Positions 22,187 through 35,082 are shown, counted from the first letter of the stretch. The stretch: 64,000 nucleotides of DNA from Diospyros lotus (GCF_014633365.1 NC_068340.1:23291879-23355878); one strand, 5' to 3'. Numbers and translations are program-made. The notes: generated by a model not told the origin, from the sequence alone.

Positions 22187-24055
22187 TAAAAGTGACCAAG
22201 GCATATTTCTTGAATATTCAAACACTAGCAAGGCTTATAGAGTATACAATATTAACAAATACTCTAGAAAAATCAGTTCATGTCAAATTCAATGAAACTT
22301 TTGAGTAAAAAAGAAACAATGAAGATGAAGAAACAAATTCTATTGGTGTATCTAAGGAAATGGAATAGTTAAACATTCAAGGAGAAGACAAAAATGAAAC
22401 CGAAATGTCTCAATCTAAAGCCCGAGAGGAATCAAGAGAAGTACCTTCAAGTTCTCAATCTCAATCTCAAGAACAACCTTTGCAAAACAAAGATCTAGAT
22501 AGGCTTCCAAGGAGTTTCAAGCATGCATCAAGTCATCCTAAAGATCAAATCATAGGAGATCCAAACCAATGAATAATGCCTAGCTAGAGCATCTTTACAT
22601 CAATATTGTAATAATGTGGCTTTCATATCAAAAGTTGAGCCAACTTGTGTAGAACAAGCCTTAGAAGATGAATTTTGGATCAAAGCCATGCAAGAAGAAT
22701 TGGAACCAAATGGGTGTTCAAAAATAAGCTAGATGAGAATGGAAATATATTTAGAAACAAAACGAGACTTGTAGCCAAAGGGTACTGTTAAGAAGAAATA
22801 ATAGATTTCGAAGAATCATATGCCCCCGTAGCTAGGTTAGATTTTTAAGAATTTCATGTTATATAAAATGGATGTGAATAGCTCATTTCTAAATGGTTAT
22901 ATAAATGAAGAAGTTTATGTAGGTCAACCCCTTGATTTTGAGGGACCACACTTAGAGGATCATGTGTATAAGTTAAGAAAAGCACTATATTGCCTCAAAT
23001 AAGCCCCTAGAGCTTGGTATGAAAGCCTAAGTAAGTTTCTTATTGAGAAAGGATTCTTGAGGGGTAAAGTGGACACAACACTTTTCATAATAATCGATGG
23101 ACCCAATATATTTATAATTCAAGTATATGTAGACGATATAGTATTTAGAGGAACAAGTGAAATTTTTTGTAAAGACTTTGCAAACCTAATGACAATTGAA
23201 TTTGAAATGAGTCTCATGGGAGAACTTACATATTTTTTAGGTCTTCAAGTAAAACAAAACTAAGGAGAGAATCTTTGTACATCAAGCCAAATATTTAAAA
23301 GAAATGTTAAAGAAGTTTGGGATGCTAAATGTTAAAGAAATAGGCACCCCTATGAGCATATCCACTAAGTTAGATAAAGATAAGCAAGGTAAAAGCATAC
23401 ATCGGAAATTATATAGGAGTATGATAGGTTCCTCACTTTACCTAATGGTGAGTAGGCCCGACATTATGTTTAGCGTATGCCTATGCGCACGTTTTCAGTT
23501 AAATCTTAAAAAGTCTCATATTTTAGCTGTTAAGAGGATCTTCATATACCTAATTGGAACTCAAGATGTAGGCTTATGGTACTCTAATGGAGATGATTTT
23601 GAGTTAATAGGATATTCGGATGCAGATTTTGCTAGTTGTAAAGTAGACCGAAAAAGTACCTCCGACATATTTCAATTGCTTGGAAACAAGTTAATAATGT
23701 GGTTTTCAAAGAAGCAAAATTCAGTAGCATTATCCATTGTCGAAGCTGAATATATAGCCACCAGTAGTTGTTATGCTCAAATGCTTTGTATTCGTCAAGA
23801 ATTAATCGATTTTAGAGTATCGTTTAAACAAACCCCTATTAAGTGTGATAATACAAGTGCCATAGCCTATCGAAAAATCCAGTATTACACTCTCGAACAA
23901 AACACATAGAGGTTAGACATCATTTTCTTAGGGACCATATTCAAAATCAAGAAATTATTCTCGAATTTGTCTTGATCGATTTTGACTTAGCTGATATATT
24001 CACCAAACCACTTCCTGAGAACTGTTTTAATTATATTAGAAGAGAATTGTGAATT
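22187..24055 (+). pseudogene. SIRE reverse transcriptase and RNase H (degenerate)
   Basis: The copia frame resumes after the CACTA element (GIFLEYSNTSKAYRVYN near 22200-22250). RT contains the start of the domain near 22670, the SYAPVARL block near 22815 and the catalytic VYVDDIVF at about 23122-23150. RNase H runs through the ORF 23304-23909 (YSDADFA, NSVALSIVEAEYIA, KCDNTSAI) and ends with DIFTKPLPENCFNYIRREL near 24000-24050. Several stops and frameshifts make it non-functional. Confidence 0.88.
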
Positions 24056-24124
24056 ATTAATCCTTTTGGATAGCTTGTCTATCTAAGGCCATCAATTTGT
24101 TTCATTTTGATTATGTCTACGTAA

Positions 24125-24260
24125 AATAAGTTGACTTAGAGCCAAGTTAATTCAACTCAACCTAATTCGACTCGATATAATTTAAGTTGACTCAGTGTTT
24201 CAATAAGTCGACTCGATATAAGTCAACTCGTTTTAAAATAAGTTGACTCATTTTAGGTGC
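24125..24260. repeat. Cluster of GTTGACT/GTCGACT motifs
   Basis: About ten variants of AAGT(T/C)GACT(T/C)(A/G) occur in 130 bp downstream of pol. They resemble the cluster in the SIRE 3' LTR at 38395-38590. Confidence 0.7.
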
Positions 24261-24297
24261 AAACTCGAGCGACCATCGACCTTTTCTTTCCTTCTTT

Positions 24298-24312
24298 TAA
24301 ACCCTCTCTCTA

Positions 24313-24350
<38 letters not shown>

Positions 24351-24400
24351 GTCCCTCGAAACCCCTGAAACCCATCTCTCTCTCCCATCCCCCTCGTCGC
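24298..24400 (+). repeat. CT-rich microsatellite
   Basis: A run of (CT)n and related CTCTCTCC sequence lies between pol and the envelope-like ORF, followed by a GC-richer leader. Confidence 0.8.
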
Positions 24401-24840
24401 TGGTGCCTTTTTCGTCGGTAGCTGTTGCCTTCTCCACCGGTGCCTTATCGTCTGTGCGTCTGTAGTCAGGTAACATTTATAATTTTTTTTTCTTTTTTTC
24501 TTTCTTTTAATTTTTTTAAACTCTCAAATCATGTCTCTCTTGGTTTAGCCAAACCTTCGCACGGGTCGTGTGTTCGCTCCTCTATCATCGAATTGATAAG
24601 ACCTTGTTTCCTTGTGTTTACCATTGTCTGTGTATGTCGATGTTGGTTTGCTGGTTGTTACGTTCGTATAACATCATATTTGAATGTCTATATTAAGTCC
24701 CATTGATTGCGTGTTTGTTTGTGGCTCGTTACCCCGTGTTTATCCGTTTGTTAATCTTGTTCGTCCATATGCAGTTAAGACAACTCGATCTCTGCCTAAG
24801 TCAACTCAACAGCAATCCAAACCCAAACCCTTTCCAAAAA

Positions 24841-26010
24841 TGTCATCCTTCCGAAAACGTTCTTATGCCTCGACCTCCTTTCAAGCCTGTTCTCCTTTAC
24901 CACCTACTGATGCTCAAGCTACCTACTTCCTAACCTTCACCTTGAAGCCCACTTTTACAAACTGTTTCATGCCCATTTAGTCATCCATGGGAAAAACGTT
25001 AATTTGGAATACTTTGACGAACGCTATTTGAACTTTTGCACCTAGCTCTATGTTGACTGACCCTGGGGTGTCTTACTTAGACAGTAATGCCGAGTTTATC
25101 CATTTCTTGTGTGTGCATTATACAATAATGTTGATGATTTGTCTCACATGTTCATCAAGGGTGTTAACTTCACTGTCACTCCCGAGTCCCTGTCCTCTGC
25201 TATTGGCATTCCCTTTGTTTCTAACACTTCTGAAACCCGTATGATGAAATTCCTTGGCAAACAATAATTTTTGACATTACTGGCAATCCAAATCTCATTT
25301 TCCGAATACCATACTTAGTTACTCACCTCAACTAAGTTGATTTATGTCTCACCAACAATGTCATTACCCACATTCTCCTACCCTGCCACAGTACTCATAG
25401 TAATTTCTCACCATCAGATGCCCATTTGCTTTGGGCTCTCGTGAATAAGCACCCCATTAATATCATTTCCCTTATCACTGAACACATCCACACCATTACA
25501 AGGGGTAAGACTTCCCCACTTCCCTATGGTCGCATCCTCACTCACTTTTTTACATCCCTAAACATTGATGCAGGAAATGAGGAATTTGAACCTCCTTCCA
25601 TTTATCACACCATCAATGAATCAACCGTCACTCGCATGCACTACAAATGGGTTAAAGACCACTGGGTGTATCAGCCTACATAACCTAACCCAGTTTCAGC
25701 CGATACTCCCCCTCGTACGCTAGTTCTCCAGGACTAGCCTTTTGACTCTGTTGGCCTGTCCTCTGCTCCACATCCATCCACCTCTACCTCTTTTCAGGAT
25801 CGCTTGGAGCAGCAGGCAACAGATCATGCTGCTCTTCACGATGAGCTCTCTAATGTTCAGGCTTCTGTGGCCTCCATAGAGCATATGATGACCAATTTGA
25901 TGATCAGCATGTTCTGTGATCTCTTTTGAGTGTTGGATAGTCGCATCCCACGTCGCCCCGATAAGCCTGGTGATACACCGATATGGATGCAGTCACCACT
26001 TAAGGATGCC
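24841..26010 (+). pseudogene. SIRE envelope-like ORF (degenerate)
   Basis: An extra ORF downstream of pol, as in many SIRE elements, whose products are called envelope-like or plant-transposon-domain proteins of unproven role. It starts at MSSFRKRSYAS (24841). Readable blocks include GIPFVSNTSETRMMKFLGKQ near 25205-25265 and the ORF 25426-25683 (ALVNKHPINIISLITEHI, LPYGRILTHFF). A C-terminal, coiled-coil-like segment (RLEQQATDHAALHDELSNVQ) lies at about 25803-25865. At least three stops or frameshifts are present. A GTAACATT donor-like site near 24471 would allow a spliced leader, but this is only a guess. Confidence 0.65.
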
Positions 26011-26019
26011 TAGGTTCTT

Positions 26020-26361
26020 TTGATGTATATTTTTTTATACGATTTATATGTAGTCTTGATTGTGCTCATATCATTTTTTTTTTTTGGCATAACTTTCTCA
26101 AGATGATGTATAGTCTGCATATATTTTGCTCATCATGATAGTGGTACAAATACTCTTCTTTTAGGCATACTTTTCTAATGATACTATGCTCTCTCTATTT
26201 ACCTATATTTTTTTTTATTCTGAAAAAAAAAGGGAGAAGGATCCACAGCTTAAACAATCTCTATAAGTTCTGCAAGTTAGAATTTTATGTTTTTTTTCTC
26301 TACTTGGTCCGCATCTATTAATCAAAATATTTTTATATATCAAGGCTTCCATGCTTCAAGT
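26020..26361 (+). other. SIRE 3' untranslated part, upstream piece
   Basis: An AT-rich region with an AAAAAAAAAGGGAGAAGG purine run at about 26225-26241, as often seen after the envelope-like ORF of SIRE elements. It continues at 38072 after the inserted solo LTR. Confidence 0.55.
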
Positions 26362-26439
26362 TGTTGAGTGTAGATTTTGATGATTGGCATGTGTAAATGT
26401 GAATGTACATTTATATTTTATGTACTAACTGTAAGTAAA

Positions 26440-28440
26440 CAATGATCGCTACGGGGCAAACAACGTAGTTCAAAAATTTTGAACTTACCTCGATCCCGGC
26501 GATTGGATCAACGTTGAAATCAAATCATTCACATACAAATAAATAAATCTAACCTTTAGATTGTCGAGTCGTTCGCGGATTCGAGCCGTCCAAGCGTCCG
26601 GCCTCTAACTTGTGATACGCGGCACGCGTCCGTTGGCAAGGAGAGCGGAATAGGAGTGCTAGCTCCTTCTCCTTTGCGCGGCTTGTGTATGGACAGTAAA
26701 AGAACGCCCATGTTTCAAATCGATGCGAAAAGAAATGGGAAGAGTGAACGGCAATACGTTTTTCAACTCTTGAAAAACGACACCAAAAATCACTTAATTT
26801 GGGCAACCCATAAATAGGTATTTATAAGGAGCTCTAGGATTTCTTAAACCCTAATGGACATGGGCAGACTCATTTAATTTAGTCCAATTAGGAACTTAAT
26901 TAAATGGGTTTATTCTAGTCCAACTAGGAATATAATTAAATGGCCCAATCCTTTTATAAGTTTAAATAAAATATTTTAGCCCAAATCTAATTTAAGCCCA
27001 AACATAATATTTAATATTTGGTCCAAATCTAATTTGGTCCAAATATAATATTTAATATTTAATATTTGGCCCAAATCTAATTTAGTCCAAATATAATATT
27101 TATTTTAATATTTAATATTTGGCCCAAATCTAATTTAGTCCAAATATAATATTTATTTTAATATTTGGCCCAAATCCAATTTAGTCCAAATATTAACTTA
27201 AGTCCAAATATATTTTATTTCCTATTTGTCACTCTAACAAATAGAAAATTATTAAATTAGAAACTCCTTCCTAATTTAATCAATTGCCATTTTAGGAAAC
27301 TCTTTCCATTATGACGACTCCTCGTCATATCGACGTCATTACGTCTATTTGTTATTTTTTCATGAGAATCTACGACGGCACAACTTCTTGCCGAAGTGTC
27401 CCACTTAACCATACGTCCACTCTCTTGGTTTAAGCCAGAGACCGTGCCTATTGCGTATGACTCATTAGGTTTTCGAATATGTTGGCAATGTGTCGGTACA
27501 AACACATAAGACAAGATTGGCCTCTAGCAAGGCATCATGCCTACCCAATTATTCAGAAGAATTCATAATCCGCAAATAACCTTTCAAGAGCATGGTTACC
27601 GTGTAATTCGATCCTCTCATCAATGTATCTTATGTGATCTCAAGTATGGCGATGTGTTCCTTGATAACGATCACATGAGTTTTCTTCGGTCTTCCGGATA
27701 TCTTCACTTAATTAGAAAGTAAAATCAATAACTCCTTATTGATCTCTTTCACCATGGTCATGGATTTAAAGTGAATATCCACCGAAGGCGCCTTAGATAT
27801 ATCATCCTCTATCAAGGGATAGACGAGTCCCATCTTGGCTATGCACCCATCTCCATAAGCCTCACGATATACCCAACGATTGCCCACGTGTAGCCTTTGT
27901 CTAGGCCCATTGAAACGATGTCAAAGCATGCCAGTCTTCTTATGAGATGACCATGACAACCTCAGGTCCAAGGATTAGTTACACCCATCTCGTATGAGAA
28001 TACCATCAACATATAACCAAAATAGATTCTCATGGCGAGTCATGTCCAATGACAGGTTCTCCAACATTGGTCACCTATGTACTTGTTTAGGCATCCCCAT
28101 GCCTATAGGTGTGAGACCTCCATTGCTATCACATAGCAAAAACATAGCACATACAAGTCTTACCGCAATTGTCAATGTCCATTCTTGACATTGCTACGAC
28201 TTGGGACGTTTAATGATGTCTAGAAACTGTGATACATCATCTCACATCTTTATAGATTAATCACGGTATACATCATATGAACTTCTATCTAGTTTCATTC
28301 AGTTATTACAATAATAACAAGAAACTAATAGAATGACTTCTTGTGAATTTGAACAACTCCTTATTCAAATAATAACATGATTACAATTGTCAGTGTACAA
28401 CATGCCCAATCTAATTGGGTCTAGAGCACCTACACTAACA
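26440..28440 (-). repeat. Copia 3' LTR
   Basis: A long LTR read on the minus strand from TGTTAGTGTAGG at 28440. A TATAAATA-type box lies near 26813-26825 (minus strand), so the transcribed part is below that. An 85-codon ORF (27257-27514) has a counterpart at 34137-34394 simply because the LTR is repeated. The 3' boundary is approximate. Confidence 0.7.
26950..27200. repeat. ATATTTGGxCCAAATxTAATTT tandem repeats in the copia LTR
   Basis: Five to six units of roughly 40-47 bp each combine ATATTTGGCCCAAATCTAATTTAG with CCAAATATAATATTT. The inverted LTR copy at 34440-34620 has a different number and spacing of units. Confidence 0.75.
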
Positions 28441-28455
28441 ATCTCCCACTTGCAC
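28441..28455 (-). other. Copia polypurine tract
   Basis: On the minus strand GTGCAAGTGGGAGAT immediately precedes the LTR start TGTTAGTG, the expected priming site. Confidence 0.7.
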
Positions 28456-28604
28456 TAGAGCCAATCATTCATGTATCTTATACCTGATGATCGAACATGA
28501 CTTTCATGTTTCTCCTGGGACAGAGCTTTAGTCAAGGGATTTACGACGTTGTCATTCGTCGATACTTTCTCTACATATGTCACCTCGGCTAATAATCTCC
28601 ATTA

Positions 28605-31433
28605 TCATATGGTGATGCCGCAATACAAGTTTGGTCCATTGATGAGACCGTGGTTCCTTCGCTTACGCGATGGCTCCATTGTTGTCCCAATAACTGTTAT
28701 TGGATCAACAATACTGGACACCACTTTAAGTTCATCAATGAACTTACGGATCCATACAACCTCCTTAGTTGTTTCGAAGGTTTTTATGTATTCCACTTCA
28801 GTTGTTGAATCTGTCATTATCTCTTGTTGGAACTCTTCCAACTCATGGCCCAGCCATATAGGCAGAATATGAATTTCGAATGTACATGATTTAAAATCAT
28901 CATGGTCAAATTGGAAACTGGCATCCATGAACCCCTTCATGGTATGCTTTCATTCTCCATATGGCAAAAAAAGCATCTCTTTAGTGCTTCACAAGTACTT
29001 AAGAATGGTTTTCACAGCAATCCAGTGTTTCTAACCTGGATCAGCTTGATATCTACTACATATGCTCAAAGTATATGCGATATCAAGCCTCATACATAAT
29101 ATGGCATACATGATCGAGCCAATAGCCAAGGCATATGGTGTTCGACTCATCCTATCTCTCTCATCTTGTGTCTTCGAACACATAGCCTTGGAGAGATGCA
29201 TTCTATGTGACATGGGAAGACTTCTCCTCCTAGAATCTTCCATGCTAAACCTCTTTAGCACCCTGTCAATGTATGCGCTATGGGAGAGTGCTAGCAACCT
29301 CATGGATCTATCTCTATAGATCCGTAATCCCAGAATATAGGCTGCTTCTCCCAAATTCTTTATGGAGAAAATATTTTGAAAGCCATCTTTTAACCGATTG
29401 CAACATAGGAACAACATTCCTAATGAGCAATATATTGTCCACATATAGGACTAAAAATGGTAACCGCACTCCCACTAACCTTCTTGTAAACACAAGGATC
29501 AATTTCCCTTTTGTGAAAAATCAAACCTTTTGATCTTTTCATCAAAACATTGATTCTAACTCCAGGATTCTTGCTTTAGTCCATAAATGGATCTTTGCAA
29601 GTTGCAAATCTTATTTGCATGTTTATGAGTAACAAAACCGTCAAGCTATGTCATATACACATCCTCGACCAAGTTTCCATTAAGGAAAGTTGTTTTGTCA
29701 TTCATCTGCCATAACCCATAGTCAATGTCAAACACTTGCCTCATCATAGGTAGTAGGCTCATTGTTCTCAGCTAGAAGCACATCTCCATGTGCTAAGATG
29801 AGAAATCCATATCTCTCTTGCTCGCGACGAACCCTCATCGACCTACGAGGTTCTTGTGTAGAAGGTTGGGGAGTTGACACAACTTCTTGTGTCTAATCTT
29901 TCTCAGGTTCCTGGAGGGGAGTATTTGTTTGTGGTTTGCCTCGAATCTTATTCGAGCTTAACATTCCTCCCACTAGCCACAACATCTAAGAATTCCTTCT
30001 CAAGGAATACCACATGCTTGGCAACAAAACATCTTTTGTTCATATGGGTGGTAAAAGTAATATCCATTTGGATATCCCACAAACAGATATCTCGTCGATT
30101 TGGGTTGTAGCTTATTACTGTCAACACGTTTAACATAAATTTGACAACCCCAAATCTTAAGGAAAGACAAATTTGGCTTCTTTCCTTTCCATATCTTATA
30201 TGGAGTTTGAGTAACTGATTTACTTGGAACCTTGTTCAAAACAAAGATCGCAGGTGAGGAGTGCGTATCCCCAAAATGAAATAGGGAATTCAGCATGACT
30301 CATCATGGACCAGACCATGTCCAACAATGTCCTATTCCTCCTTTCAGACACACCATTCATCTCTGATGTTTCAGGTGGAGTCCATTGTGAGAGAATCACA
30401 TTCTGCTTCAGATGATCTAGAAACTCACTATTCAAGTATTCACCACCTCGATCTGATCAAAGTACTTTGATACTTTTCCCAGTTTGTTTCTCTACGTCAA
30501 ATCTGAATTCAAAAGCCTCAGATTTGTGTCTCATAAGATACACATAACCAAAACATGATCTATCATCAGTAAAGGTTATGAAGTAGACATATCCACCTCT
30601 AGCTTGGGTGGACATGGTTCCACACACATCAATGTGCACAAACGCACTTATGTAGCCTCCATTTACTTTAAAAAGAGACTTAGTCATCTTGCCAAGTAAA
30701 CAAGATTCGCAAGCACTATATGATTCATAATCAAATGTGTTAATTTATCCATCTTTATGGAAGTTGGATATGCAAGTCTCATTTATATGGCTAATACGAC
30801 AATGCCATAAATAAGTGCTATTTAAATCACCTGATTTAAGTCGCTTAATATTTATGTTATTGATAGGAGTATCAACATCAAGGACATACAAACTGTTACG
30901 TACTGTTGTTTTACCATAAAACAACTCATTTTTATCAAACGAACAGCTATTGTCCTTAAATAAAAATGAATATCCATCCTTGTCAAACAAGAATTAGAAA
31001 TTATATTCCTAGTCAAACTAGGATTATAGTAACAGTTATGTAATTCCAATACAAGCCCTGTGGGCAATGTCAATAAATAGGTCATTAGAATTAATGGAAC
31101 AACTTTTGATCCATTTACCACGTGTAGGTACACTTCTCCTATTATTAATCTCCTCGTAGTCCTAAGCCCATACACGAAAGTGTAAATATGAGCACTAGAT
31201 CTAGTATCTAATACCCATGTGTACTGATCAGAAGTAGATAGATTAATTCCAATAATATAAATACCTGAAATGTCATGAGTAGAACTCTTCTTACTCTAGA
31301 CTTCTCAATTTATTACAGTGGATATAGATTGCATCCTCTTTGCCCTTTGGGTTTTACTCTTTTAGACACTTCCAGATTGCGCTATGGAAGAACTTTTCTT
31401 CCTTTTGGCTTTCTTACTCTTGGGCTTGCCCTT
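28605..31433 (-). pseudogene. Copia pol: protease, integrase, RT, RNase H (degenerate)
   Basis: Read on the minus strand: a Lys/Ser-rich end of gag (31290-31430); protease with WVLDT (one residue off the usual DTG context) near 31205, then YGLR and LELHNCYY; the pre-integrase core LWHCRISHINETCI near 30770; integrase (FHIDVCGTMS, then ETSEMNGVSERRNRTLLDMV near 30340); RT with LVLYVDNILLI near 29440 (YVDN in place of YVDD); and RNase H (KTFETTKEVVWIRKFIDEL near 28750). Frameshifts and stops are abundant. The strand continues into the 3' LTR at 28440. The 5' side ends abruptly at about 31433, next to a GC-rich segment on the opposite strand. Confidence 0.85.
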
Positions 31434-31870
31434 ACGCGCGCCTGGGCAAGGCCTGGGGCGGCCTGGGCGCGTGCATGGCACGGCTAGGCACGGCCGCGCG
31501 CGCGTGGGGCGGCCGAGCGTAGGGGCACCCACCCGCCCGCAGACGACTCACGGGTGCGACCCGCGCGCAGCCCCAGTGGGCTGCGCTGGCCCCCCCAGCG
31601 GCCCTTGCTACGCAGCCAGGCGCGGCCAGGCGCGGCCCATGCGGCCCCAGCGGCACCCCTTAGCCTTTTGGGTTGCCCAGCCACCTCCCGGCCCCTCCCG
31701 CTCCCTCAAGCTTTGGTTTGACCTTTTCCCAGGGTTCACGTGAAGCACCCGGGCCGACCCTTTGGTGGCCCAGTGCATTTCGTTCCCTTACGTGGGGCCC
31801 GGCCAAATTGTTTGGCTATTTTTATTATTTTTATTCTATCCATGAGTGTATGACACCTATGGGCCGTGAT
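31434..31870 (+). other. GC-rich segment of unknown origin
   Basis: A strikingly GC-rich block (31434-31660 is almost all G and C), with repeated GGCGCGGCC and GGCCTGGGC motifs, adjoins the truncated copia pol. It gives long open frames in several frames purely from its composition. It may be the GC-rich end of an LTR or leader from a related copia element in + orientation. No coding family is recognised. Confidence 0.5.
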
Positions 31871-33103
31871 TAAAAATAGCCGGGGTTGTTAATTAAATTA
31901 TTTATTAATTATTGGGCTGCTAGTGTATGTTTGACATACATTGGTTGATCCAAGGCTTGTTGAGCCTTGTTAGTTAGACTAATGGATGGAGCCCAAACCC
32001 AACACAATTAAAACAATTTTGTCTTTCCAAAATTATACAAATTTTCAATTTATTGAAAGCGTTTCATTAAGATTGAAATAGATGCGACAATTAATTAACA
32101 TAATCTAAATGAATCAATGTGATTGATTGCATGGGTGTATGGTATGGATCGAGTCGACCATTTATTTTATTGTTGGGAATGAATGCTTATAAATTTGGTT
32201 TTTGAAATAGAACCTACGTGTCCTGCCTCTCTTATACTCTGATGTACATTCTCTTCTCATCTCACTCCCCCCGAATGTAACTCGGGGTTTCTCATTCTAT
32301 GTAATGTATATAGAATAAAGTAGTGATAGTTGTAGTTTGTATGAAGAGAAAGAGATGGAGCCAAATTGAAGACAAGATTCGAAGAGCAACGAAGGCTTGA
32401 AGAATGTGCTTGTGAAGCAAGATGTGATTCTTTATCTAGGTTTGACCCGTTAGCTTCCCTTTTATGGCTCGAGGGGACTAGCCGTAGTTATCCATACCAT
32501 ACACCGGTTTGAGTCGTTATTATGCATTATTATTTTGATTAATTGCATGTGATGAGACCTAAGTAAATAAATAATAAATCCCTCATTAATATTAAGCCAA
32601 CTTGCCTTCCATCATTATGAAGCATTAGGTTTCTAGCTGGCACTTGATTTGTTGAGTCACTCAAGGTCATGTATCACTTATGATTCCTATGTTTCATGGG
32701 CCATGAGATATCCCTGAATGATGAGTCTGACTTAACTAGAAAGGTGGGGTTTGTTGAGTCACTTAAGGCCTTACTGAGTATAGAGGTAAAGATTGGGAGT
32801 CACATAAGATGTGTTTGACAAGGAGTTGTCAACCCAATGAATCTAGGAGTTGCATGGAGATGCAATTGGTAGCAAGTACCTACCTAATTGATCCTAGCAC
32901 AATTTGTTGAGTCACTCAAGGTTGTGCGAGGGGAGATGGGATCCTAGCCTGCTAGGAAATCTTCTAACGGGATTTCCCGAGTTATGTCTTGAGGGTGGAA
33001 AACTCATAGAAAATAGTGGGAGCAATCATAAAATGTTACTTCTTGCAATTTATGATTTCGTAATTCAATATGATTATAATAATATCTCTATTCAGTTGTT
33101 GAT
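31871..33103 (+). other. Copia untranslated leader (+ orientation)
   Basis: Non-coding sequence leading into a copia gag at 33104. It contains three copies of TTGTTGAGTCACT(C/T)AAGG (near 32650, 32760 and 32905), a feature of a structured or repetitive leader. Its orientation is opposite to the pol at 28605-31433. Confidence 0.55.
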
Positions 33104-33556
33104 CTAGAATGTCTGGAAACATATCGATAAGATCGATACTCGAGGGCAATAATACCTTCAACGAAACTAATTTCTATGATTGGGAGATCATCTTAAGGAT
33201 AGTCCTCACACATGATAAAGATTCTCTATGCGATAGAGAGATCTCTTCTTATGAAGCATCCAATTGAGGAAATAGTAGCACATTAGGCCTGGGTGATGCA
33301 CAAGGGTGATATGATCATCTCTTGGTATATCGTCTTGGCTGCCATGACCCCGAAACATAGGTCGAAACATAAGAGTTATGATGCCTATGAGATCATGGCT
33401 AGGCTTAAGGGTCATCTACTGAGAAGCATGTCATGGAGATGATATGTTTTATCAATAGGTTGCTAGAGCTGAACTTGGGTATGGATGCTGAAACTTACCC
33501 TAGATTTGGTGGCACAATCCCTCCCTAACGGCTATGGAAAAGACTCTTAGAGAGTG
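33104..33556 (+). pseudogene. Copia gag N-terminal remnant
   Basis: The + strand frame after GATCTAGAATG reads as copia gag: SGNISIRSILEGNN, then FYDWEIILRIVL, then YDAYEIMARLKGHL, with stops and frameshifts between. The family pattern is NxxNFxDWxxxLRIVL. It is truncated where it runs into LTR sequence at about 33557. Orientation is opposite to the pol of the same complex. Confidence 0.7.
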
Positions 33557-34724
33557 GTGATGCCTAGACAAGTACATAGGTGACCAATGTTGTAGAACGT
33601 GTCACTGGACATGACTCGCCATGAGAATCCATTTTGGTTATATGTTGATGGTATTCTCATACGAGATGGGTGTAACTAATCCTTGGACCTGAGGTTGTCA
33701 CGGTCATCTCAGAAGAAGACCGATATGCTTTGACATCGTTTCGATGGACCTAGACAAAGGCTGCACATGGGCGATCGTTGGGTATATCGTGAGGCTTATG
33801 GAGATGGGTGCATAGCCAATATGGGACTCGTCTATTCCTTGATAGATGATGATGTATCTAAGGCGCATTCGGTGGATATTCACTTTAAATCCATGGCTAT
33901 GGTGAAAGAGATCAATAAGAGTTATTGATTTACTTTCTAATTAAGTGGAGATATCGGAAGACCGAAGAAAACTCATGTGATCGTTATCAAGGAACACATC
34001 GCCATACTTGAGATCACATAAGATACATTGACGAGAGGATCGAATTACACGGTAACCATGCTCGTGAAAGGTTATTTGCGGATTATGAATCCTTCTAAAT
34101 AATTGGGTAGACATGATGCGTTGCTAGAGGCCAATCTTGTCTTATGTGTTTGTACCGACACATTACCAACATATTCGGAAGTCTAATGAGTCATACGCAA
34201 TAGGCACGGTCCTTGGCTTAAACCAAGAGAGTGGATGTATGGTTAAGTGGGACACTTCGGTAAAAAGTTTTGCCATCGTAGGTTCTCACGGAAAAAGAAC
34301 AAATAGACGTAATGACGTCGATATGACGAGTAGTCGTCATAATGGAAAGAATTTCCTAAAATGGCAATTGATTAAATTAGGAAGGAGTTTCTAATTTAAT
34401 AATTTTCTATTTGTTGGAGTGGCAAATAGGAAATAAAATATATTTGAGCTTAAATTAATATTTGGACTAAATTGGATTTGGGCCAAATATTAAAATAAAT
34501 ATTATATTTAGACTAAATTAGATTAGGGCCAAATATTAAATATTATATTTGGACCAAATTAGATTTGAACCAAATTAGATTTGAACCAAATATTAAATAT
34601 TATGTTTGGGCTTAAATTAGATTTGGGCCAAAATATTTTATTTAAACTTATAAAAGGATTGGGCCATTTAATTATATTCCTAGTTGGACTAGAATAAACC
34701 CATTTAATTAAGCTCCTAATTGGA
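33557..34724 (+). repeat. Inverted copia LTR segment
   Basis: This segment is, in + orientation, what 26887-28062 is on the minus strand; the two form an inverted repeat of about 1.17 kb separated by 5.5 kb. Matches run from GCCTAGACAAGTACATAGG to CCTAATTGGA and include the 85-codon ORF at 34137-34394. It stops just before the LTR's TATA region. Confidence 0.88.
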
Positions 34725-34726
34725 TC

Positions 34727-35082
34727 AATGTTCTCCAACATTGGTCACCTATGTACTTGTTTAGGCATCCTCATGCCTATGGGTGTGAGACCTCCATTGC
34801 TATCACATAGCAAAAACATAGCATATACAAGTCTTACTGCAATTGTCAATGTCCATTCTTGACATTGCTACGACTTGGGACGTTTAATGATGTCTAGAAA
34901 CTGTGATGCATCAACTCACATCTTTATAGATTAATCACGGTATACATCATATGGACTTCTATCTAGTTTCATTCAGTTATTACAATAATAACAAGAAACT
35001 AATAGAATGACTTCTTGTGAATTTGAACAACTCCTTATTCAAATAATAACATGATTACAATTGTCAGTGTACAACACTAACA
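34727..35082 (-). repeat. Copia 5' LTR, first 356 bp
   Basis: A direct copy of 28049-28440 reading on the minus strand from TGTTAGTGTTGTACAC at 35082. It lacks about 33 bp present after the start of the other LTR. It is joined to the inverted LTR segment at about 34725. Confidence 0.82.

Larger units (their letters stand above)
26440..35082 (-). mobile_element. Rearranged Ty1/copia element
   Basis: A copia element inserted in the SIRE solo LTR. On the minus strand it has a 3' LTR (about 26440-28440), a PPT and pol (28605-31433). A further 356 bp of LTR (34727-35082) lies at its expected 5' end. Between these, polarity flips: 31434-34724 holds leader, gag and LTR sequence in + orientation. 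The LTR starts TGTTAGTGTAG or TGTTAGTGTTG at 28440 and 35082. The exact 26.4-kb boundary and the TSD were not resolved. Lineage is left open. Confidence 0.75.

Noticed and set aside
27257..27514. 85-codon ORF with a near-identical twin at 34137-34394
   Set aside because: The pair are the direct and inverted copies of one copia LTR region. Similarity reflects the repeat, not selection on a protein.
31384..31743. Long overlapping ORFs on both strands (119, 74 and 66 codons)
   Set aside because: They come from extreme GC composition with few stop codons. Translations are low-complexity Ala/Arg/Pro/Gly.
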